Below, in pieces: positions 42,442 to 52,500 of a stretch of DNA of 64,000 nt (positions are counted from its first letter, which is position 1; each line of letters opens with the position of its first letter). The notes beneath the pieces were generated by a model. That model made no database searches. It worked only from the letters and a program-made list of their open reading frames with translations, and was not told where the DNA came from. Source of the stretch: Treponema_I sp045599005 (GTDB lineage: Bacteria; Spirochaetota; Spirochaetia; Treponematales; Treponemataceae); contig JAZRVF010000023.1 of the NCBI GenBank assembly GCA_045599005.1, positions 1 through 64,000 of the forward strand. Reading direction: 5' to 3'. The position numbers and the translations under genes are program-made.

Positions 42442-42998
42442 TGTTCTTTCATACTCTTTTCCATTATCTGTGTCTTTCTTCTGCTTTGTTTGTATACGGA
42501 ATCGGACTTAAAAAGATTGTTGTCACACCAAACAGACCGGAACATTATTTTCTGGCACTGGCAAAAACAGCACTCACTGCGCTGGTTTCAACATTTTTTT
42601 GTTATCTGATCAACAGGATCTTTCTTGTTCCTTTCGCGCTTTACGATATCGCTCCCTTTTTCGCAATTCTCATCACAATGATCATTGCAATTCCTCTGAA
42701 CATGGTCTGGGAAAAAATCTTTAAATGCAAAGTTTCTGAATTCCTTCTGACTTTCTGTGCAGTTCTTCTTGCAATAATTGAAGGAGTAAATCTGGCAGAC
42801 AGCATAGCCATCACTCTGGCCTGTGTCTTCTCCTATTACCTGCTGATTCCTCTTATTTATTCAATCCGTTGGAGAATGCAATATTCCCACAGCAACATTG
42901 TTTTTGTAACAGGCGCCCTTCTGTTCATTACAATTGCAATCCTGCTGCTTATCCTTCTTGCATTCAATGTTTCCTGGCTTAATCTGGGAGTGCTGTGA
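42441..42998 (+). CDS. rnfA: Rnf complex subunit A
   Basis: A 185-residue membrane protein with six helices, the paralogue of RnfE. Start overlaps the rnfE stop (TGATG) and its own stop overlaps the rnfB start. A Cys in FFCYLINRIF near 53 and another in LTLACVFSYYLL-type helix near 127 are candidate ligands for the shared intramembrane iron-sulfur cluster. Identity follows from family resemblance and the conserved gene order C-D-G-E-A-B. Confidence 0.85.
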   Translation: MFFHTLFHYLCLSSALFVYGIGLKKIVVTPNRPEHYFLALAKTALTALVSTFFCYLINRIFLVPFALYDIAPFFAILITMIIAIPLNMVWEKIFKCKVSEFLLTFCAVLLAIIEGVNLADSIAITLACVFSYYLLIPLIYSIRWRMQYSHSNIVFVTGALLFITIAILLLILLAFNVSWLNLGVL

Positions 42999-43648
42999 TG
43001 TTTATTACAATTCTGATAAGTATTGTCGTTCTTCTTGTAGTCGGTGGTCTCTCTTTCTTCATTTTTTCTGAAAGAGGTCTTACATGCAACAGTGTTTTCT
43101 CACAGGATGAAGTGGACTATGTTCCTTACATCATTCCCAAATTCGAAAAGAACTCCGAACTGAAAGCTGTTGTGAAGTGTTCCCCGAACAGAACATTTTC
43201 CCACAAACGTCTGGAATATGACGGAATGACCGACTGCCGCCTTTTTATTGAAACTTACGGTACGGAAGAATACTGCCAGTGGGGCTGTCCCGGTTATGGA
43301 ACCTGTGTGTCTTACTGTCCCCAGGATGCGATCATCATAAAGAATGACACAGCGATCATCACAGAATCCTGCAATGGCTGCGGTCTGTGTCTTGATCACT
43401 GTCCGCAGAATCTGATTGATCTTGTTCCCCGCAACAAAGATTACTTCATCCAGTGTGCCGCGCCCATCTCAAGCACAACACAGTGTTCTGCGGGCTGTAC
43501 ACACTGCGGAAAATGTTCAGGTTACGGCTCACTTACTCTGGAGAACGCGGAGAACTGTCCGCAGCACTGTATCAAAAAGCTGTCAAAACCTTATGAAAAG
43601 AGGAATTCATTCATAAACATGATTGACACCATGGGACAGAAGCAATGA
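42998..43648 (+). CDS. rnfB: Rnf complex subunit B lacking the N-terminal Fe-S motif
   Basis: A 216-residue protein with one N-terminal helix (FITILISIVVLLVVGGLSFF) and ferredoxin domains. CQWGCPGYGTCVSYCP near 93 and CNGCGLCLDHCP near 128 are clear [4Fe-4S] motifs, and a third Cys-rich tail (CSAGCTHCGKCSGYG) follows. The CGGCGYxGC-type cluster motif that normally follows the helix is missing. RnfB receives electrons from ferredoxin. ATG at 42998 preferred over GTG three bases before it because GGGAG is then seven bases away. Confidence 0.85.
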   Translation: MFITILISIVVLLVVGGLSFFIFSERGLTCNSVFSQDEVDYVPYIIPKFEKNSELKAVVKCSPNRTFSHKRLEYDGMTDCRLFIETYGTEEYCQWGCPGYGTCVSYCPQDAIIIKNDTAIITESCNGCGLCLDHCPQNLIDLVPRNKDYFIQCAAPISSTTQCSAGCTHCGKCSGYGSLTLENAENCPQHCIKKLSKPYEKRNSFINMIDTMGQKQ

Positions 43649-45501
43649 GCAATGTTCATTTCTGTCTTATATTAAAACTGAATTCAGAAACTCTTTTCGA
43701 AGATGACACACCGGAAGAAAATTACCAGAAATATTTTAAGCCGGTTCTTTCGTTCTTCTATTCACACGGAAATTTTGCTTTTTCCATTTATTCTTCCGGA
43801 CTTGTACTTTCCTGGCTGGAAACAAATCATCCGGAAGTTTTTTCAATATTTTCCGAAATGGCCGCAAGAAAGCAGCTGGAATTTCTGGGCGGCGGTTTCT
43901 ACGAACCGCTTTTTCCATTACTTCTGCCCGTTGACCGGGTGGGACAGACTGAACTTCTGACAACCGCACTCCGGAAAGCAACAGGAAAACGGCCTCGGGG
44001 AATCTGGCTTGAAAAAAGCGCATGGGATAATTCACTGGTTCCGGTGCTCAGATCAAGTGGAATGGATTATGTAATCCTTGAAAAAAATGATTTTTTGGGT
44101 ACTGATCCTTATCAGTGTGCAGTTCTTGAAGATGGCGGAAAAAAGATTTCTGCTTTGTTCTGCGATAACAGATTATTTTCAGATGCCTCAGTTTCCCCGG
44201 AATCACTTACCAGGGAAATTTCAGTAGCTGACCAGAAAAATGTAAGTTCTTCAGTCTTCTGCGCCAGTATCACTCCTTTGCAGATGGGGCATTATATTGA
44301 TTCCACATACTTTGATGAGTGCTCGGAAGTTTTTTCTGAAAAAGGAATCCAGTTTTCAACACCAAATAAGTTCCTCAAGTCTGCAACTGTTTTCAACAGG
44401 GCATATCTTCCAGCCTACACAGGAGACCTGAATCAGTCTGTAAAAGAAATGATTGTGCAGAATAATGATTCCTGGGATTTATATTCCAGAACCATGGTTG
44501 TAAGTCAGGGAATCAACCAGTTCAAAGGTGACAAACTCCGGAAGAATGCAGCCAGAAATGAATTGTGGCAGGCCCAGTTTTTCAAATGTTATCTGGAATC
44601 CGACAGGAAACGGGAATACCGGCGTAATGCCTACAGACATCTTCTGGAAGCAGAAAAAATCATGGCGGAGGTTGTCTCGAGTCCGACAAGCGACTGCATA
44701 GCTGATGACTACAATAATGACGGCTATCCGGAATACATCTTCAATTTTTCAATTTACAACGCGATTCTTTCTTCCCAGGGAGGGACTCTGGCAGAACTTG
44801 ACGTCCGCAACAGCTGTCATCTTTACACTGACTGCAGCCCTGTGGATTCAGAGGCATACACCCGGAAAGTTTTTTCAGATTATCTTCTCTCTGAAGAAGA
44901 TTTTGAGTCTGTCTACCGGTCCCAGAATCATCAGCTGCTGAATGTCCTGACACAGGATCACTATTCGGAGCTGACTTTCTCACGGGCAAAACGTGATTTA
45001 CAGCTTTCGGAAACGGGTCTTTTTGCCCATAACCAGAAATTCTCCCTGAAAAAACGTTATGATCTCTCGGAAACCGGAATCCAGGTTCAATACATCATTA
45101 AAAACGAAAGCCCGCTTCCGATAAAGGGAATCTTTGCAGTGGAAAGCAATCTTGTGCTTACACAGAAAGGTCCGGAAGACAGATCCGTTGAAATCATCTC
45201 CAATGACACCCACGAATCCGTTGCCTTTGAGAGCGAGAATTTCCGCCCCAAAGACGTTTCCTGCATCCAGATCAGTGATGAATCCACAGAAACAGCTTTT
45301 ATCTTTGAACCGAACGAGAATGCCGGTATACTGATTTCTCCGCTTTACGACAGGGAAGAGCCTGTCTCAACCTGTGCCACTCTGTTCTGGAATGTGGACA
45401 TGCCGGCGGGATATGAAATCGAAAAAACTCTTTTCCTTGGAATCAGGGCTCCGGGCAAGAAATCCCTTGTGCAGAAAGGTTCCAGAAAAGGCAAGCACTA
45501 G
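43645..45501 (+). CDS. GH57-like (4-alpha-glucanotransferase fold) protein with altered active site
   Basis: A 618-residue protein resembling GH57 amylases/4-alpha-glucanotransferases: LEFLGGGFYEPLFPLL near 92, GIWLEKSAWDNSLVPVL near 134, then the family's C-terminal domains (KYLEAEKIM-like helix near 337, and the beta-rich NAILSSQGGTLAELDVRN near 378). In active enzymes the third block reads WL-x-E-R-V-W with the Glu as nucleophile; here it is WLEKSAW, with Lys at that place. The general-acid Asp block (DDGEKFG-type) is replaced by ITPLQMGH. Probably a non-catalytic or re-purposed protein. Overlaps rnfB by four bases. Confidence 0.78.
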   Translation: MSNVHFCLILKLNSETLFEDDTPEENYQKYFKPVLSFFYSHGNFAFSIYSSGLVLSWLETNHPEVFSIFSEMAARKQLEFLGGGFYEPLFPLLLPVDRVGQTELLTTALRKATGKRPRGIWLEKSAWDNSLVPVLRSSGMDYVILEKNDFLGTDPYQCAVLEDGGKKISALFCDNRLFSDASVSPESLTREISVADQKNVSSSVFCASITPLQMGHYIDSTYFDECSEVFSEKGIQFSTPNKFLKSATVFNRAYLPAYTGDLNQSVKEMIVQNNDSWDLYSRTMVVSQGINQFKGDKLRKNAARNELWQAQFFKCYLESDRKREYRRNAYRHLLEAEKIMAEVVSSPTSDCIADDYNNDGYPEYIFNFSIYNAILSSQGGTLAELDVRNSCHLYTDCSPVDSEAYTRKVFSDYLLSEEDFESVYRSQNHQLLNVLTQDHYSELTFSRAKRDLQLSETGLFAHNQKFSLKKRYDLSETGIQVQYIIKNESPLPIKGIFAVESNLVLTQKGPEDRSVEIISNDTHESVAFESENFRPKDVSCIQISDESTETAFIFEPNENAGILISPLYDREEPVSTCATLFWNVDMPAGYEIEKTLFLGIRAPGKKSLVQKGSRKGKH

Positions 45502-45536
45502 ACTTTTGAGCGATAAATAATTATCATTCTAAAGTT
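45499..45536 (+). promoter_or_regulatory. Very-short-leader promoter of metG
   Basis: TAGACT (45499-45504), 17-bp spacer, TATCAT (45522-45527), nine bases, ATG at 45537; predicted leader about three bases, no Shine-Dalgarno sequence. The -35 overlaps the stop codon of the upstream gene. A moderate match. Confidence 0.45.
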
Positions 45537-47906
45537 ATGAATAGAAGACTTATTACCTCCGCTTTACCTTATGTAAACAATGTTCCTCATTTAGGAAACT
45601 GTATTCAGGTGCTTTCTGCCGATGTTTTTGCACGTTTCTGCAGAAGCCGCGGCTATGATACACTGTATGTTTGCGGTACTGACGAATATGGTACTGCTAC
45701 TGAAACACGCGCTCTCCAGGAAAACAAGAAACCCCGTGAGCTCTGCAATTATTACCATGCAATTCACAAAGACATCTATGAATGGTTCGGTATCAATTTT
45801 GACTATTTCGGACGTACATCAACCCCTCAGCAGACAGAGATAGTCCAGGGACTGTTCAATGACCTTGACAGCCGCGGTTTCATCAAAGAGAACACAATTG
45901 AGCAGCTTTATTGCCCTCATTGCGAGCGTTTCCTTGCTGACCGTTATGTACGCGGCGTGTGCCCTCACTGCGGATATGAGGATGCCCGTGGTGACCAGTG
46001 CGAGAAGTGCGGTGCGCTCCTTGATCCCACAGAGCTTAAAGAGCCCAAATGTTCCACATGTGGCGCTACTCCTGAGCTCCGTTCAACAAAGCACCTTTAT
46101 ATTGACCTGCCGAAAATCCAGAAAGAATATGCTCCCTGGATGAAAGAAACATCCGAAAAGGGAAAGTGGGCAAAAAATGCAATCCAGATGACAGAAGCCT
46201 GGATCCGTGACGGACTTCAGGAACGTGCCATCACCAGAGACCTGAAATGGGGTATTCCTGTTCCGAAAGAAGGCTTTGAGGACAAAGTATTCTATGTCTG
46301 GTTTGATGCTCCCATCGGTTATATCTCAATTACAAAGGCTCTGGCTGACAAACTGGAGAAACTGGATTCGCCTGAGAAATTCGACTGGAAAACATGGTGG
46401 CTTCCTTCAGAAAGCACTGAAGAAAAAGCAAAGATTCCCGTTGATCTGTTCCAGTTCATCGGAAAAGACAACATTCCTTTCCATACTGTTATTTTCCCGT
46501 CAACACTGATCGGATCAGGAAAAGACTGGACAAAACTCCACCATATGTCTTCAACTGAATACCTGAACTATGAGAGCGGAAAATTCTCAAAATCAAAGGG
46601 AATCGGTGTTTTCGGAACAGACGCCCGTGAATCAGGAATCCCTGCGGATATGTGGCGTTTCTACATTTTCTATAACCGTCCCGAAAAATCAGACTTCCAG
46701 TTCACATGGAAAGATTTCCAGGAGAAAGTCAATTCAGAGCTGGTAGGAAATCTCTGTAATCTGGTCAACAGAACAACAACTTTCGTCTCCCGCTATTATG
46801 ATGGTATCATTCCTGCCGGAACACCGGATTCAGCGCTCTGGAATCAGATAAAAGAAAAAGAAGCAAAAGTTGCAGAGTATCTTGAATGGGCAGACCTTAA
46901 AGACGCATTCCATGAGATTTTCGCAATCTCATCAATTGCAAACAAAGCTTTCCAGGACGGAGAACCCTGGAAGACACGGAATACTGATCCTGAAAAAGCC
47001 GCAGCACTCATCCGTGATCTGTGTTACGTAATCAAAGATCTTATGATTATGGCACATCCTTATATGCCTCATTATTGCGAAAAAGTTCTTTCTTTCTTCG
47101 GAAAATCAGGCTGCACAGGACGTATCGGAAAGGCCAGTGCAGAAGGCGCCCTTGACTGGAGCAATCTTGGTGTTACAGAAGGACTGGACAAAGTTTACAG
47201 AACTGAGATCATCATGACACCGCTGGACGCAAAACGTACTGAAGAATACCGCAGTCGCTATGACGGAAGTCAGGCTGAAAGAGCCGAAAAAGCAGAGAAA
47301 GCCGGCGGAGAGAAAACAAAAGATCAGAAACCCAAAAAAGAGGAAAAGAAAGCCAAACAGCAGCCTAAAAAGGAAGAAAAAGCTCCTGATCCTCTTACAC
47401 CGGAACAGCAGATTGAGAACTTCAACAGGAATGTTGCTCTTAAAGTTGCAAAAATCGTGTCTGTAGAACGGAATCCTGATTCTGACAAACTTTATATAGA
47501 ACATCTGGACGATGGATCCGGAACAGACCGTGTTATCCAGAGCGGACTGGTTCCTTACCTTAAGGAAGAGGAACTGCTCGGCCAGCATGTAATCATCGCA
47601 GACAATCTTAAGCCGAGAAAAATGCGCGGTGTAGAAAGCCGTGGTATGCTTCTTGCCGCAGATTACAAAGATGGTGACAAAGATTGCGTTGAACTGCTTA
47701 CCGCTCCTTGGGCAGCACCGGGAACACCTGTTGTTCTTGAAGGAACTGATCCAGCCGCGGCAAAAACTGCAGAAATTGATGCAGACGTTTTCTTTGCAAC
47801 AGACATTTCTGTTACCGATAAAGCAGTTAATATTCAGGGTAAAGCACTTCTTGCAGACGGAAAAGCTCTGACAACTGAAAAAACTGTAAACGGTTCAGCT
47901 CACTAA
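45537..47906 (+). CDS. metG: Methionyl-tRNA synthetase with C-terminal tRNA-binding domain
   Basis: A 789-residue class I synthetase. PYVNNVPHLGN near residue 10 is the HIGH region, four CxxC knuckles between 123 and 180 bind zinc (CPHCERF, CPHCGYED, CEKCGALL, CSTCGA), and KFSKSKGIGVFG near 346 is the KMSKS loop. A Lys/Glu-rich linker (about 575-625) leads to a Trbp111/EMAP-like tRNA-binding domain (VAKIVSVERNPDSDKLYIE, then NLKPRKMRGVESRGMLLA). It charges tRNA-Met. The linker is longer than usual. Confidence 0.97.
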   Translation: MNRRLITSALPYVNNVPHLGNCIQVLSADVFARFCRSRGYDTLYVCGTDEYGTATETRALQENKKPRELCNYYHAIHKDIYEWFGINFDYFGRTSTPQQTEIVQGLFNDLDSRGFIKENTIEQLYCPHCERFLADRYVRGVCPHCGYEDARGDQCEKCGALLDPTELKEPKCSTCGATPELRSTKHLYIDLPKIQKEYAPWMKETSEKGKWAKNAIQMTEAWIRDGLQERAITRDLKWGIPVPKEGFEDKVFYVWFDAPIGYISITKALADKLEKLDSPEKFDWKTWWLPSESTEEKAKIPVDLFQFIGKDNIPFHTVIFPSTLIGSGKDWTKLHHMSSTEYLNYESGKFSKSKGIGVFGTDARESGIPADMWRFYIFYNRPEKSDFQFTWKDFQEKVNSELVGNLCNLVNRTTTFVSRYYDGIIPAGTPDSALWNQIKEKEAKVAEYLEWADLKDAFHEIFAISSIANKAFQDGEPWKTRNTDPEKAAALIRDLCYVIKDLMIMAHPYMPHYCEKVLSFFGKSGCTGRIGKASAEGALDWSNLGVTEGLDKVYRTEIIMTPLDAKRTEEYRSRYDGSQAERAEKAEKAGGEKTKDQKPKKEEKKAKQQPKKEEKAPDPLTPEQQIENFNRNVALKVAKIVSVERNPDSDKLYIEHLDDGSGTDRVIQSGLVPYLKEEELLGQHVIIADNLKPRKMRGVESRGMLLAADYKDGDKDCVELLTAPWAAPGTPVVLEGTDPAAAKTAEIDADVFFATDISVTDKAVNIQGKALLADGKALTTEKTVNGSAH

Positions 47907-47912
47907 TACACG

Positions 47913-49049
47913 ATGCAGACAAACACACAATACATTTCCGGAATGGACCTTGTTGAGGACAAAGCCTCAGGTGTTTCCGTTCCGGAAAGTTTTCATTTTC
48001 TTCAAAGAGATTTTTGGGCGGATTTTAAATGCGCCCATGGTTGGAAAAAACTTAAGGTTCGCGGAACAGCAGAAGCGGAAAATTCCAAATATGATTTTTC
48101 TGTGAATATTCTTGTACGGACAGTGGGAAAGCTTTTTTCAATTGCTTATATTCCCATGGGGCTGGAGCTTACTCCGGAAAGTCCGTTTTCCCGGAACAAT
48201 GATTTATACGCTGATCTTCTTTCTGAATTCTCTGTAAAGGCAAAGGCTTTGCTTCCGGCCAACACTTTCTGTCTGAGAATGGATCCGCCGGTGGAATTTG
48301 ATGAACTTGCACAAAAGTGTACATGTTCAGAAAACTGGAGGAAGAAAAACGGCAGAACTCTGAAAAAATCCCTGAATGACATTCAGCCGCCGGACACGGT
48401 TCTTCTGGATCTGGAAAAAACCGAAGAGGAACTTCTTTCTGCGATGAAGCCGAAATGGCGTTACAACATAAAACTGGCGGAAAAGAAAGGTGTTGTCGTT
48501 TCAGCCTGTGGTGCTGACAAAATAGAAGAGTTTTATCATGTTTTTGAGGAGACGGCAAAAAGGGATGGAATTGCAATTCATGCAAAATCTTATTACAGAG
48601 ATCTGCTTGAACGGGGTAATACAACTGAAGCCGGAGAATCAGGCATTAAAACAACATTGTATCTTGCAACACACGAAGAAGACGTTCTTGCCGGAATAAT
48701 CACGCTTTTTACGGACACAGAGGCTGTCTATCTTTTTGGCGCCTCGTCAAACAACAAACGGAATCTTATGCCTGCATATCTTCTTCAGTGGCAGGCAATC
48801 TGTGATGCGAAAGTTTTCGGTGCGAAAGTCTACGATTTTTACGGCTGTCCACCGGATGACAATGAAAACCATCCGATGCACGGACTGTTCAGGTTCAAGA
48901 CAGGATTCGGCGGCAGGTTGGTGCACAGAATCGGCAGCTTTGACACAGTATATAAGCCCTGTGTTTACGGGCTTTATATTTTTGCCGAAAAAGCGCGGGC
49001 GTTCTATCACAAGAAAATTAAGAAGCTGTTTATACATAAAGGAAAATAG
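47913..49049 (+). CDS. FemAB-like peptidoglycan/peptide bridge aminoacyltransferase
   Basis: A 378-residue protein of the FemX/FemAB group with two GNAT-like domains. FLQRDFWADFKCAHGW near 25 is a typical start, MKPKWRYNIKLAEKKGV near 180 and FEETAKRDGIAIHAKSYYR near 210 are core blocks, and YLFGASSNNKRNLMPAYLLQW near 270, cut here to its conserved centre, plus FYGCPPDDNENHPMHGLFRFK near 305 complete the fold. These enzymes add amino acids from aminoacyl-tRNA to lipid II; its position next to metG is suggestive. No strong ribosome site is seen. Confidence 0.85.
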   Translation: MQTNTQYISGMDLVEDKASGVSVPESFHFLQRDFWADFKCAHGWKKLKVRGTAEAENSKYDFSVNILVRTVGKLFSIAYIPMGLELTPESPFSRNNDLYADLLSEFSVKAKALLPANTFCLRMDPPVEFDELAQKCTCSENWRKKNGRTLKKSLNDIQPPDTVLLDLEKTEEELLSAMKPKWRYNIKLAEKKGVVVSACGADKIEEFYHVFEETAKRDGIAIHAKSYYRDLLERGNTTEAGESGIKTTLYLATHEEDVLAGIITLFTDTEAVYLFGASSNNKRNLMPAYLLQWQAICDAKVFGAKVYDFYGCPPDDNENHPMHGLFRFKTGFGGRLVHRIGSFDTVYKPCVYGLYIFAEKARAFYHKKIKKLFIHKGK

Positions 49050-49054
49050 GATTT

Positions 49055-49486
49055 TGTCATCCTGAGCCTGGTCGAAGGATCTCCGAAAAAAGACCACGCT
49101 TTAAAGGATGTTTCGACTCCGCTCAACATGACACAGGGGGCAAACTGCGCTTCGGCACAACATGACAAAGCGCAGTGCATTCACTGCGCTTTCCCCACAA
49201 TGTCATCCCGCGCCACAACAAGTGTCATCCGGCGCCCAATAGGGTTGTCATCATTCGAAAACTTCATTTTGTCACCCGGAGCGATAAAAAACAAGTTTTT
49301 TTTGTCGAAGGGGCTGCTCAGAGCTTTATAAGAGTTTGAAAGATCCTTCGACTGCATTCGCTGTGCTCATTCCGCTCAGGATGACAGTGGTGTGTCATTC
49401 ACTGGGACCTCTTTTGTCATCCGGAACAATGCGCCACCTGTCACCCGGAGCGATAAAAAACAAGTTTTTTTTGTCGAAGGATCTCC
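49055..49486 (+). repeat. Mosaic of TGTCATCC-type dispersed repeats
   Basis: The 532-bp gap before the LRR lipoprotein gene is packed with members of one family in both directions: TGTCATCCTGAGC...GTCGAAGGATCT (49055-49082), inverted copies ending at 49134 and 49386, several bare TGTCATCC starts, and an exact 42-bp direct repeat (49270-49311 and 49439-49480) that begins TGTCACCCGGAGCG and contains an A/T hairpin before GTCGAAGG. No gene is visible. The last 80 bp hold the promoter region of the next gene. Confidence 0.75.
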
Positions 49487-49581
49487 ACAAAGCATTATGA
49501 AATTTCTCCGCATTCCTTGAAATATGGCTTTCTGTGCGTTAAAATCTAATGTAGGGTAATTTTAAAAACAGAGGGGTTTTC

Positions 49582-52500
49582 ATGAAGTCATCACATAAAA
49601 TTTCACGTTTTCTGATTCTTGCGGCATTTGTTGCGGTTTTTGTGTCCTGTAACGGATTCTTCAACAAGCCTGACAATCCTAAGCAAAACAAGGCTGAAGC
49701 CGGATTCACCTATGTGCGGATTCTTACAGAGTCTCAAAGCGCTGCACGTACAGTCATGCCGCAGGATTACAACCCCACTGCAGAAACTTTGACAAACTAC
49801 AAACTGACCACAACTTTCAAAGCCGGTAATTCGGAAGTGGAAGATGCCGAAAACTCTTACAGCGGATTGACTTACGATGGATTGACCGGCATTCAGCTTA
49901 AACTGCGCAATGACAAAGAGTATGCATTCACACTTACAGCCGAGTACAAAGGTTCAAGCTGGTCCGGCACAGACACATGGTCTTTTGCGGCTCCCAAGGA
50001 AATGCTTGTATTTGTACTTAGCCAAAGCATGGAAGGAACCGGAACCCTCTCACTGAACGCCGATGTTTCAGCAGCAGGAATATCAACTTCTATAAAAACC
50101 GTAAAAATCTGGATTTCTGATGAACGGAGCATTGACAGAAATGTTCAGAGTCCTGCAAAAATTTTCAATTATTCAGAAGCAAATCCATGCCCGGAACACA
50201 TTGAATACAGTGAGGATGTAAACCCCTGCGGAAAACGCTGGATGCTGATGGAGATTACCGATAACTACGATTTGACAACTGTTGTAGGCCCGGAACTTGC
50301 TTACGTGTATCCCAATGAAACAACTTCCTGGACACCGGTAATTGAAGTGCTGAACAAAAAGTACAAGATTACCTTCAGCCGGGAAGGTTTTGAAGTGAAT
50401 AACAAAACCGGCAGAGCTGACAAAGATGTAAAAATAACTGCCGACCTTGTTCCCGGAGCAGAATTCCCCGAACCCTATGTACAGGGTATTTATGAAGCAA
50501 CCCGGGATCTTCCTAATTACGATAACGAACTTGAGATTCAAGATCTCTTTTTGCCACCAACCGGATATATCTTCTACCGATGGTGGGATGGGGAAACATT
50601 GGCCCAAGGGGGAAATCCTAAAGGTTACGAAGGCGGTTTGCCCATAAATGGTGGAACATACACAGATGACATAACCTTGTATCCTCTTTGGATTAAAAAT
50701 GGATATATATACAATTACTCAACCAAAGAAGAGATAGAAGCATACATCACTGCTCAAAGTCAGGATGAAACATATGATATTATATCCATCGATTTTCCTG
50801 AGGAATTCGAAAGTAGTGCAGTTTGGAATGCGACCATTTCTGCATTAAACAATTCTTCCCTCAATCAATCGGATAAAAAAGTTAGCTTGAATCTTTCACA
50901 TCTTGACATAGACTGGTTAGAAGAAAATGTCTGGTTTGATCGGGAAAGCCCGGATGAATCTACAACCTTTGCCAGTATTGCAGGTACTGATGAAGAGCCA
51001 AATACCTGGCTTAGTGTGATTACATTGCCGCAAAGTCGCTCAAAAATCCCGGCTTATGCCTTCTATAACTGTACGGCATTGGAATCCATTTCTATACCAA
51101 CTAATTATACTGAAATAGGTGCAAAAGCATTTTATAACTGCTCTGTCATGACTACGGTTAACTTTAACGAATCATCCACATTCAATCCTTCGAAAATTCA
51201 GGCAATTGGTGATTCAGCATTTATAGGTACCGCAATTACAGCAATATCCATTCCCAATAGCGTTACCACCATAGGAGCCAATGCATTTAATGGCTGTACT
51301 GCATTGGAAACAGTAACCCTTGCTAATGCTTCAGCCCTTGCCACAATCGGAGAATCTGCATTTGAAAACACTTCTATCACACAGATTTTTCTGCGTGCCA
51401 AGGTAGCCACTATAGGTGACAGTGCATTTAAAAACTGTACAAAACTTGCAAATGTTTCCATTAATTCGGCCGCACCTCTTACCTCGATCGGCGCAAATGC
51501 CTTTGAAGGCTGTGCATTCACCGAAGTTACAATTCCGAATAGCGTTACTACCATTGGAGACAGCGCATTCAGTGGCTGTACCAGCCTGGCAAAGGTTACT
51601 ATTGATTCAACTGCTTCAAAGCTTAAAACAATCGGCCAATCTGCTTTTGAAGGCTGTGCATTCACCACCATTTCGCTTCCTTCCACAATTACTACACTCG
51701 GTGGAAGAGCTTTTGCCGGAAATTCCAACCTTCGTAATGACTTTTTTACTCAACTTGGAACAGATTGGTGGTACCACTACGATGACAGTAACAAAGAATT
51801 GTCTGCATATTCCCCTGGGGAAGTGAAATTTATACTGAATGGAGAATCATCCGAAATTCCATCTACATTGGTTAAAGCCGCCCCAGCAGAAGCAATTAAA
51901 GAATCAGATCTTGTATCTATGGTAGAACTCAAGACTATGGAATCCGGACACTTCAACCTTGCTTTCTCCGGCGAAATTGCTTCAGTTTCTGATCTGGCTC
52001 CATTGCAGAATCTGACAGTAGGCGCAGAAGGTGCCACCATCGGGCTGGATCTTTCGCAGGTTACAATTACTGGAACGGGTAGTGATCTTGAACTTCCAGA
52101 AAAATTCTTTGCAGGATATTCAGAGGGATCTTATTCGTCTAATTCAATCATTTATGATGATTCCAATAGTCTTAACCCAATTGGAAAAGTACTGAAAAGT
52201 ATTTCATTACCAGAAGGTCTTGAAAGTCTTGGCTCTTATGCAATAGGGTGCTGTCCTAAACTTGAAACTGTTGTAATTCCAAAATCAGTGAAGTCTTTAG
52301 GAAGAAATAGTATAGGTTATAATAATTCATTGAAGTCAATATCTTTTGAAGAAAATTCTTGCCTCAAAAATCTTTATGCCCTAGCTTTGGCCTATACCCC
52401 CTCTCTTGAAAAAGTGGGTACCGGCACAACCAGTGTACTTCCAGAATCTCTAGAGAATGTTTATCAACAGGTATTCTTATATTCAGGTATTACCGAAATT

